From NCBI GenBank assembly GCA_001414485.1, contig LLEY01000149.1:62001-126000 (forward strand): a stretch of 64,000 nucleotides of DNA, read 5' to 3'. A model generated the notes under the pieces. It was not told the origin of the DNA, searched no databases, and saw only the letters and a program-made list of their open reading frames with translations. Origin of the DNA: Calycina herbarum (taxonomy: Eukaryota > Ascomycota > Leotiomycetes > Helotiales > Pezizellaceae). Made by a program: the position numbers and the translations under genes. Below are positions 55,166 through 64,000 of the stretch, piece after piece; the stretch's first letter is position 1, and each line of letters begins with the position of its first letter.

Positions 55166-56394
55166 ATTTTCTTTCCTTCCTCGGAATTGGAAGTCAAGAA
55201 TCTAGAACATGAATCACCTTCCAAAAAGAAAAGAAATTCCCAAGCTGCGTCACCCATATATAAGTACAACCCCAAAACAAACCTCACCCCACTATTGAAC
55301 ATCTCAATTACACTCCCCAAAGAAACTTCGAGCACGAACGATCGGCCTTGCAAGCACGTATTTCAACACATCTCTTATCGTTCCATACCACTGTACCTAT
55401 GTAATGATAATCGGAGAAAATATGGGTCTTTCCCCTTATCTATTCCCGTACCTGGACCCTGGTATTGAAAGCTTAAAAGCTTGTGTAAGGCCTGGAATCT
55501 GGGATTTTATCTTGGTGTTGCAGTGTCGATTTTTTGATGTTGCCATTTAAGCGACGATTGCGTATTTTCGGTCCGAGATCCTTGTTGATTTGCCTCGCTT
55601 GGTTGTGTTTGCCCTTTAATTTTACGGTATTTTTTGTGGTATGAGAGTTATCGATTGTTGAATAGCGAGCATGACAATTTTGTTGTAAAGTAATTTAGTG
55701 TATGAAGGTTACCAAACGCGGAGGGAGAAGAGGGCATGTCACGTGACAGAGTTTTCCCAAACATTCTGAGCGCCATGAAACATTTATTTGGTTGAAATCT
55801 CCAAGGGTATGCTTTCCAGTATCTCGCTTTCTTACATTCCCGAAGACACCATGGGTGATTGGTGGTTATTACCGCATTGTCGACATCATGGCCAGAAATG
55901 CCAGTCCTTACAAAAACAACTTTCCCAACATCCCAGAGAAAAACTAAGGAATGACTTTATATTTACACAGAATGTAGATGTCGAAAATATATTACAGGCC
56001 CGCGATATTGCTTTCCTACCAGCCTTTCGGGGGTTCTTGGACATGAGCCTCTTGCTGTCAATGAAGAATTTGTTGTCGTTTCAAATTTCCATCATTCATT
56101 CATGGATTGGGACACCTAGCTCGGTGGGATTTTTCCCTTTGTATAACTGCGAAGCTTTGGAAGAGATTTCATCTTCATCCATAACTCTGTCACCCGTTGG
56201 ACCCGTAGAACGGAGAAGTCACACCATTCTGGTCCAGTGAGGGTTTGTCGAGAGCGAGTCGGCTGCATAGAATCCGTACCATCTTAACGTTTGCGGTTTC
56301 GACTTCGTGATTCCTTGATGGGGTATGAGGCAAAAAGACGGTGTTGCTAGTAACTGTACTATATATCCTTCTGAACTTACATGCTCTTCAAAAG

Positions 56395-56445
56395 CTAGCT
56401 GGTAAGAAATAGTCTCTTCTTACCAAACCACTAGGCCACCCGGCT
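56395..56445 (-). other. tRNA-like 5' half (box A) with hairpin
   Basis: On the minus strand GCCGGGTGGCCTAGTGGTTT has an RNA polymerase III box A (TGGCCTAGTGG) as in a tRNA D-arm. It is followed by an 8-bp hairpin, GGTAAGAA/TTCTTACC. No box B or matching acceptor strand follows, so it is a relic or a chance match rather than a working tRNA. Confidence 0.3.
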
Positions 56446-56579
56446 ATTTCACTCATTATTCACTATCAGAAGCCCGAGACCCCCAAAATCCCACCACTAG
56501 CAGAAACAAAAGTACAAGCCACCCCACAAATCCCCATAATCTCAAATAAGCAATTTACTGCCGGATTAAACAACTGTCC

Positions 56580-56702
56580 ATCTGGTCTAGCGGTCCAACA
56601 TACAACTTCGCTGGTTTGGTACCTGATCCCTACGGAAAACAAGGTCTAGCAGTCCTACTCATACAACTTCGCTGGTTTGGAACCTAATCCCTACGGACAT
56701 CT
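56580..56702 (+). repeat. Two-copy tandem repeat with box-A-like motif
   Basis: Two units of about 60 bp each carry GGTCTAGCRGTCC, CATACAACTTCGCTGGTTTGG and ACCTRATCCCTACGG. GGTCTAGCGG looks like tRNA box A, and GGWACCTRATCCC weakly resembles box B. Possibly decayed tRNA genes or a tRNA-derived short element. No cloverleaf can be drawn. Confidence 0.4.
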
Positions 56703-57597
56703 CGGAGCCAAAAGAATTAAAACTCAGTTCGTCTGGTTTCAAACCTTGGCCGCCTCGAAAGAGGTGAAGGAAATTTTTGCAATTTATTTCTAGACTTTTA
56801 AGTCGTGATATCTCAGCTTCAGTCAATTCACTAAGCTTTCTTTTTGATACTTGTTATGATGTAACTTTTCCTATCTTTTTATGTATCAGCATTTCAGCTG
56901 TATGTATTCACCGCTGTTTCTTGTCAACAATTCTCATGATGTAACTTTTTCTAGGCATAAACAGGCTCAACTTGGGGTCCAAGGGTTGCACAGACTAAAC
57001 TCTCTTAGTGAGGAAGAGTTTGTTTACTTTTATTGGTGTATATGTTTTAATATTATTCAAGTTCTACTTACCAACCTCCCTATGATTTAATGTGTGATAT
57101 ATATCTCCTGAAAATGAATTATAATGTAGTAACCAACACCTCAAGCCATTATGTCATAGCAAAGACTTAAATGGCTTCTGATTCTATAAATTAAACCTCT
57201 CTCACACATTTCTCCATTTCAACTTACTCGATCAACAACACTTTGAAAGAATCTGCTGTTGGAAATCCATTTCATATGTAGTAGAAAGTCCATCTGATAC
57301 CTTGACTCAAGCAGAACCATAATAGACCACATCGTCATTTGCGTTGTTCGTGCCTACTTGCCGAGCTAGCTTTGGTAGATTTAAGGCAAGTTTCGCCCTC
57401 CCGCACGCTCTATCGACATCAAGGATTTTATTCGCCAGCATCCCTGAAAATTTGGATATAGAACCAATTTCGGTACGAATTCAAACGCCCAATATTTTTT
57501 CCAAATGATCAATGGGCTTATTTCATATTAAATTACGGAATCGTACACCCAAAATAATTACCCCCACCGCCAAAGCTCCAATCACCTCTAACAGCCT

Positions 57598-60500
57598 TCA
57601 ACACCTCATCTTCCAAGCCCACTTAACAAGCATCTCTTCCAACCTCTCCTTATCCACCGGCTTCGCCAGATAATCATCCATCCCCGCATTAGTACATTTC
57701 TCCTTATCCCCTTGTATACAACTTGCCGTCATAGCCACAACAACAATCTCACTCAAAGGGCCTTTAATCTTCCCCATCTCCCCGTTTCTCACACCCCTCT
57801 CACTACTACCCCCACTACTCTCCCCACTACTGCTCTCACCACTTCCCCCATCCTCTTTCTCGTTTTCTTCCGATTTCCAATTTACACGCTTCCTCTCATC
57901 CTTAGGACTCACAGGCGGGGTAGCAGGTAAATTAACCGAGTATTCCGGCTTCGTTCTCAAATGATTCGTAGCTTTATACCCATCCATAACAGGCATTTGG
58001 ACATCCATAAGTATTATATCGGGTCTCGGTTGTGCGGGCGAGGGTTCGAGGAGGTAGGACAGGGCTTCCATGCCGTTCCATACTGCTGTTACTGGGAAAC
58101 CCAGTTTGCGGATGTTGCGACAGGCTATTAGTTGGTTGATGGCGCTAGAAATTTGTTAGTATGAAACGTGGTATTGCTGTAGGTGGGAAAATTGGGAGTA
58201 CGTACTTATCTTCCACAACTAGAACATGGAATTTCTTTCGTTCTTTGGGGGTAAGGGTAATGGGTGTTTCTGAGTAATCAGTATTATGGTTTTCTTCTTT
58301 GATGAAGGGTTGAGAAAATGATTTCGTGTCGCTGCATCTGATTGCTTGATTTAGTAAATCTTGGCTCATATCTCGATACGCAAGTGGCTTGGTCCAGGAT
58401 GGAACTTTGGTTAGGCTGTTATCGGAATAATGTCTCGATTCGCTATGTTTTCGCTTCAGAGTACCATGGAAATCAGCTGTTGAGGTTGGCGAGACTTTGA
58501 GAGGAACCGTGAAGGTTGCTGTACTCCCACTACTCGTGTCCGATTCCAAGGATATGGAACCGGACATTAAACTCGCAAGCTAGATTTCTGTCAGTTCTCA
58601 AACACAAAAAGGGGGACCTAAGCGAGAACCAACATTTCTGCAAATTGTTAGACCCAGTCCCGTTCCGCCATACAGTCTTGCAGTCGAAGAATCCCCTTGG
58701 CTAAACGGTCGAAACAATTTTTTCAGAACTTCCTTATCAATCCCAATCCCCGTATCTTCAATCAGAAACTTTATATCCAGAACCTCCCCTTCCTCTTCCT
58801 TCCTACTCGTCCCAGTAATACTAATCTTAACCCAACCCTCCTTCGTAAACTTCAAAGCATTAGTAAGTAAATTGCTCAAAATCTGTCTTATCCTCCCCGG
58901 ATCGCCCAAGAATTCCGATTTCTCACCGATAGCATTCTCGTGGATAAATTGAAGACCCTTCTGCTGTGCGAACATGGAGAGCATTTTACATAATTCGGAA
59001 ACCATGGAGGAGAGCTGGAAGGGAACTTCTTCGATGTCGAGACGACCGGATTCGATTTTGGAAAAGTCCAGAATGTCGTTTACGATTGCGAGGAGTGCTT
59101 TGCCTGATAGTTGGATGGAGGAGATGTATTCTCTTTGATCGTCTGTGAGAGTTTGGTCTTCGGAGAGGAGTTCGGCCATCCCTATCACTCCCGCGGTTGG
59201 AGTTCTTAGCTCGTGGCTCATCTATTTGAAGTTAGTTTGACGTGTTTCCCATTAAACACCGGGATTGCAAGGATTGGTGACTGCTAAGGGAAATTTCCAG
59301 TATCAACAACCCGTGAAAGCCATCGCGAAGAAACGTCAAGGCTTTTCTCCCAAAGAAGACTTGAAGAATGAAGTGGAGTGTTACCAGATCCCCCAAGGCT
59401 TTTTGGTACATGAGCAAAATTCCCGCGCAAAAAAATCGAAATACTATCTAAAGTTACTGGGGCTTCTGCTGGAGTACTTACGTTTGCTAAGAATTTGCTC
59501 TTGAGTTCATTCGAAGCCTTGGCCGCTTGCTCCTCCGCAGCCAATCTCATATTTTCAACCTCGAGCTTTCCTATTTTCTTAAGGTCGGTAATATCAGTCC
59601 GTAATCCCATAATGCCCCTGATTGCTGGTTTTCCGTTTTCATCCACAACGTTTTGATCCACATCGACAACTAATTTGGTGCGATAAGTTTTATCTCCGAC
59701 ATAATCCTCCGTATAAGCCATCTCGATTTTGCCCGCTAGAATATCTCGGGCATACCCTTCAAAAGCTATTTTTAATTAGTTGAAAGAAGTAAAAGTGGAG
59801 AATGTAGAGAATGACCTGGTGTATCTCCGTGCATTCCTCCTCGAGCACACTCGAATGCATTAAGCCCAATCATGTCGTTTGGACAAAACGTGCCGTTTTC
59901 GGGCCCTCCATTGTCTACCCCTCCTTCTGCTAATGTGACGGTACAATCTTTGTCAAGAATAAATAGCACTACATCAGTTTGTGATAATACCGCAAGAAGC
60001 TGTTCTTTCAATCTACCATCTTTGGATCTCGCCATTACCGAATCGTGGATATCGCTGTTCGTTGCAGCCCACATGTCTAAATCTTCGGAGCCATGACGAA
60101 TTGGATATACGCTGAGTAGCATCCACCTATAGACACCATCGTGACGTCGAAATCGAACCTCGTGGTTGTATTCTGTGCCAAGTTTGTGGTGGGCAAACCA
60201 CTTTTCCATGATACCGGGAAGGTCGTTGGGATGAATCGCATATTTAGGTCGGGAGTGTCTACCAAGACCAGTATACTCGCACCACTATGTTCCTTAGGTG
60301 TCAATTGTAGACCATCAAAAATTCAAGTGCACTCACCCTATCAGGGAATTGATAATGTAATTCGCCGTCAATGACTCTGTGGATCCAAAACAGATGAGGT
60401 AGAAGATCCCCCGATTTCTCAAGAATATCCAAAGAAGGCATCGGGCTTTCTTGTAGTTTCGAATAGTCCCGTAAGTCCCGGCACCAAATTACCCCTCCCA

Positions 60501-61416
60501 AATACTCGTTGGTAATTTCATCATACAAACACTCCCCATCAATAGCAGATACAATTTTTTCTCCAGTAACAGCATGAGTAAACCCGCACTCGTAGTTCGA
60601 AAATGGGATTCGAGTTTGCATAAGGTTGACGCCGGGATATTCTACAGGGGGAAGCTGACGATTGAAGTGTTTGTCCCACAACTTCAATTTCTCACAGAAT
60701 GTCGAGCTATCGCAGTATGCGTTCCCCACTGTCATATCCCCGAATATAGTTCGACTCTTGTTGTTTTGAATAAAACAGTTCCCGTTTGCGTCCGCAAATA
60801 TGATATATCCGGGGATTTCGCAGTTTTCGAACACGGCGTTTCTAAGTCGGACATCCTCGACGTAAGAGGGTGGACAGTCTTCATCCTTGGACGAACAAAT
60901 TCCTTCTGGATAAAAAGAGACATCTCTGTCTGGTTTTGGTGCCGAATCTTTCCTTCTTATCTGCTTAAAATCCGGTGGTCGTTCGATGGATATGACGAAC
61001 TGGGTGCCATCATCGGAGGCGAATCCAGATAATAGAGCGCAAAATGGTCTTTCGCCATATTCCGGAATCGTGAATTTTATCGCATGTACTGGCGCCTCTT
61101 TATCTTTGAAGCTACCTCCCTCTCGAAAAGTGTTGTATTCATCGTCAAATTTCTTCAGCACGACTTGCCATTCTGATCCTGGTTCCAACTTCAGGCCCAG
61201 GTCCCCAGGACACTGACCATATATATCGCTGAGTGGCCGATTTCCCAGGACCCTTTGTGCGACGTTATTTGCAAAAATGGTTGTTCTTCTTGAAGACAAA
61301 ACAAATATAGGTGTTGGGAGGTGACGAAGGACTGCGAGTTGAAGGTCGACGGCTGGAACAGCTGGCGTATGATTGTGAGTCGTGTTAGGTGTGCTGCCTC
61401 GAACGTCTGAAGCCAT
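57598..61416 (-). CDS. Hybrid sensor histidine kinase with PAS domains and C-terminal receiver
   Basis: Six exons, all in phase: 61416-60337, 60284-59816, 59765-59482, 59221-58634, 58579-58206 and 58144-57598, giving 1113 residues. PAS-like regions occur at about 25-140, 190-330 (YIIFADANGNCFIQN), 340-460 (FPDRWCEYTGLG) and 465-590. A coiled linker leads to the H box MSHELRTPTAG (H614). The ATPase has its N box (NLLTNALKFT), G1 (EDTGIGI) and G2 (YGGTGLGLTI). The receiver has VVEDN (D931), phospho-acceptor D979 in MDVQMPVMDG, MTAS and KPVD. All catalytic residues are intact, so autophosphorylation and relay to a phosphotransfer protein are expected. It has no membrane helix, so it is cytosolic. 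A Ser/Glu/Gly-rich insertion of about 60 residues splits the receiver between helix 3 and strand 4. The 260-bp third intron is unusually long. The signal sensed is unknown. Confidence 0.92.
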
Positions 61417-62886
61417 ACTGGTAGTTGTCGTCCGTATCTGAATTAATCAAACTCGATAGAACCTCTCGATGCCAAGTGGAAACGGCTTGTCTTCTCGGAA
61501 GATTCTCGATAATCCACAAATATGACGAATTGAAGCTGGAGCTCGTTTATCCGATAATATTGCCTTTCACTTTGTCGAATCCAAAATATTTCTCTCATCA
61601 TCCTAGCACGGGAAATGTAATTCGTGAGGTCTCGCCAATTATTGTGTAAAGTAACGGTTTGTTATTTTTCCCTCCAGCTCCCTCGTGCGAAACTGTGACG
61701 GAGCTGCACCCACGAGCCAAGTTGACCCTGGGTCGAGCGTACACTAGTAATTCGGTTCAAAGCACTGACTGGGTTTCGTGCGGCTATGGAACGATGACGG
61801 CCTATGACGTTAGCCATTTCGGACCCACCTCTCAAAACCCAGGGATTCAGCGATACTTATAAGAAGCCTACGTGTAGATGAACCTAAACTCAACAATAAG
61901 TGAAACCAGGAGCCGTAAAGAGAAACGAGAACGAGCACAGGTAGTTTTCGATCATCTCTGAGAGCTCAAATGGGAAGTGGACGTGACTCCGAGTATAAAA
62001 AGATCCGTGTGAAAGGTTAAAACAAACTCTTTGAACGCAATGGAAGCAATGTGCCTTTTCTTGTAATGACGGTGATGGATATGTGCAAAACAATTTTACT
62101 AAGCACGTAGCAATGAATGGTCGGATTTTAGTACCGCCTCGTGCCTTGTACTGCAAGGCTTCTGAAGCACTAAAGAAAAATCACAAAAAATCAACAGAAA
62201 ATTTGAAAAAATCCAGCGTTATTAATTGATCACAATATCAAACTATCTGGAATTTTAGATCGTAGTGGTTTTATCGAAGTTTTGCGACCGTATCTCGTGT
62301 ACTAAAATCCGATGATTCATCGCTACACGTAGAGGTACCGAGACGTTGAAGCAAACACGTGGGTGGAAGAAAACAAAATGCAAAGAAGACCAGAACATAA
62401 ACATACTACTGTTAGCACTTAGCCTGTTCCTGTCGGGCGCGTGAGTTTGTTAAAGTCCCGAGGTCAAAATTCAGATGGTCCGCAGCAAATCAGCCAAAAG
62501 CGGGGAAGGGAAAACTTTGGATCCATCATAAACACGAATTGTTCTTTTGACGGCGGAATGGAAACCGGCCTTGAGGCTGCTCATACGGGTATGGCAAGGG
62601 GCGATCTATCATGACGTGAAAGCGAAAAATTTGGATGATCCCTCTCCAACTGCGATCTGCAACAAAACTTCCCCAAGGCCCCAAAAGGGGGGGAAGGAGA
62701 AAATTGTTTATGATCGATCAGTAAATGCGAAGTGCAACAAAACCTCTTACTCACGTGAAGCCCACATTCTTGTAAGACGTTGGTGTTCGCTTTCATGCTG
62801 AAGCACGGAAGGTGACAAAACTCCGCTGGAGGTTGATCGAGGTCAATCAAGGATCGATGATGGTTTTGTGTAACTCCAACTCATCA

Positions 62887-63141
62887 TGTAAGCTACAAGC
62901 CCTCACTTTTTGGGGGCCAAAAAAAGGTTACGAGTAAGCCATCAACCATTGAGTAAGCTAGAATGTTGCGAGTAAGCTAGTGAGCACAGAGTAAGCTAGT
63001 GAACACAGAGTAAGCCGTTAAGTAAGCTATCAAATACCGAGTAAGCCAATCGTCAAACTTTGGGGGCCAAAAAGATGGTCTTGAGTAAGCTACCAATATA
63101 AACCAGGTAAGCCATCAATCATCGAGTAAGCCATAGACTTG
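62887..63141 (+). repeat. GAGTAAGC short tandem array, partly 19-bp period
   Basis: About a dozen (G/A)(A/G)GTAAGCY elements occur. Those at 62932, 62951, 62970, 62989 and 63008 are exactly 19 bp apart, then spacing loosens (63021, 63039, 63081, 63106, 63123). TTTTTGGGGGCCAAAAA-like blocks occur at about 62907 and 63059, marking a larger repeat of about 150 bp. The motif returns in opposite orientation at 63868-63985. Confidence 0.65.
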
Positions 63142-63867
63142 GAAGTAACCTAGTAAAATCGACAACGTAAGGTATGGAAGGCAAAAGGAATTTTCACGCG
63201 TAAGCCACAGCACAAACTTCTACCGACGTCAGCCACAATCCTTAATAACCTTAACAACAAAATATCGCGAGAAGCGGAAGATAGAAAAACGATCTTGACT
63301 AAATGAGAGTCGAAGTAAACAACTGCTAGCCAATCGGGGTCAACAGCGACATCCAACAAAACAGCGTTGACGCCTACCTTACCTCAGTACAATCTGTCAA
63401 GCCCAGCCAATAACCATGTGCCTCACACCACAAGCAAGCCAAAAAATCGGAAGCATCTCCAAATACGACATGCAACAAAACTCGAGAACCCGCTCACATG
63501 ATGCGCCAAAACTCTTGGGGGGAACAAGTCGTCAAACGTCCCAATTAGGAACCGCTACACGTGAACACAAGCACAGCGTGTAACAAGAATAATTGGCACA
63601 TGCTGGAAAGAGGCCGACATCGAGTGTAACAGTTACAGCTCAAGAAAGCCATGTCTTTTTGAGCGAATTGCAACAAAATCCCAAGATGGAAAGTTCCATA
63701 AAATGTGGTATATGCACGTGACGCTTCCGATTTCTCTGGCGCCAGTAGGGGGAAGGAAATTTACCGGTAGAAATCTATATAAGGCAAAGAAAACGTTTTG
63801 GAAAAATAATGATGAATGATCAAGAAACAAAAGTTTAAAAGAAAAAAAAGAGTTTCGCAAAAATGCC

Positions 63868-63985
63868 AGCTTACTTGCTAACTACTAGCTCACTCACGAG
63901 TTACCTTGACTTACTCGCAACACCTTTTTTTCCACCCCAACATTTATACAGCTTACTCATCAATTGTTGGCTTACTTGCAGCCAC
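63868..63985 (-). repeat. Inverted counterpart of the GAGTAAGC array
   Basis: GCTTACTTGCTAA, GACTTACTCGC, GCTTACTCATC and GGCTTACTTGC are reverse complements of the GAGTAAGC elements found 0.8 kb to the left. Two facing arrays resemble subterminal repeats of a non-autonomous or foldback transposon whose right end may lie beyond the window. Confidence 0.5.
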
Positions 63986-64000
63986 AAGACCAACGCCAAG

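Larger units (their letters stand above)
55166..57597. other. Gene-poor stretch
   Basis: One plus-strand frame, 55788-56240 (150 codons, opens with a non-ATG codon), has no recognisable domain and I do not call it. tRNA-like fragments at 56395-56710 are listed separately. The rest is AT-rich with no feature I can support. Confidence 0.4.
61417..64000. other. Gene-free right end with short repeats
   Basis: No domain-bearing frame on either strand. The first 400 bases are the kinase gene's promoter side. From 62600 onward GCGATCTGCAACAAAA-type elements (near 62660, 62733, 63470, 63662) and GAGTAAGC iterations (62887-63141) dominate. It resembles a nest of short, non-autonomous repeats. Confidence 0.5.

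Noticed and set aside
55788..56240. 150-codon plus-strand frame
   Set aside because: Starts with a non-ATG codon, no recognisable domain, and no nearby introns extending it.
59222..59481. Separate small gene inside the kinase locus
   Set aside because: This is the third intron of the histidine kinase; conserved KFLAN and MSHELRTP sequences flank it in phase.

Overview
This window looks like nuclear DNA of a filamentous ascomycete. Genes are separated by 0.3-3 kb. Introns are mostly 46-69 bp with GTRNGT donors and CTAAY-type branch sites, and the protein families (HET, HeLo, DUF6594, MYND, UNC93-like, hybrid histidine kinase) are typical of Pezizomycotina. A Leotiomycetes/Helotiales source is my guess only. 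All exon joins below were made by hand from splice sites and reading-frame phase. Coordinates may be off by one or two bases in places.

Layout. 1-7.9 kb is gene-poor: a decayed TPR-protein tail (about 2.36-2.9 kb), an AT-rich duplicated repeat (3.06-3.36 kb), one small cysteine-rich secreted protein (3.66 kb), then a long leader and promoter region. 8-10.2 kb is a C2H2 transcription factor. 11.7-13.65 kb is a HeLo-domain pseudokinase. 14.7-15.7 kb is a secreted CE1 esterase. 16.6-17.5 kb is a frameshifted MYND zinc-finger pseudogene. 18.3-22.5 kb is an eight-exon gene encoding an N-terminal fungal signalling domain, a ubiquitin-like domain, ankyrin repeats and a C2H2-like tail. 24.4-25.2 kb is a GPI-anchored surface protein. 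26.8-29.5 kb is a long acidic coiled-coil protein. 29.9-31.9 kb is a striking non-coding repeat array. 32.3-34.65 kb is a membrane GT2 glycan synthase. 36.7-38.8 kb is a HET-domain gene with a damaged or unresolved 5' end. 39.8-45.9 kb is an AT-rich, repeat-scarred island with three secreted-protein genes: a duplicated pair, one of them frameshifted, and a deaminase-like protein. 46.2-47.5 kb is an F-box protein. 48-49.2 kb is a deoxyribose-phosphate aldolase with unusual active-site residues. 50.6-52.7 kb is a DUF6594/C2H2/retropepsin-like/coiled-coil fusion. 53.6-55.2 kb is an UNC93-like MFS transporter. 57.6-61.4 kb is a hybrid histidine kinase. 61.4-64 kb is gene-free and holds short iterated repeats.

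How the genes relate. There is no obvious metabolic cluster. Two loose themes stand out. The first is three genes from families tied to fungal non-self recognition (HeLo-pseudokinase, ankyrin/ULD receptor-like protein, HET) within 27 kb. The second is several secreted or surface proteins (cysteine-rich peptide, CE1 esterase, GPI protein, paralogous pair, deaminase-like). Repeat-induced decay is suggested by transition-type differences between repeat copies. Together this resembles an accessory, fast-evolving part of a plant-associated or saprotrophic fungal genome.
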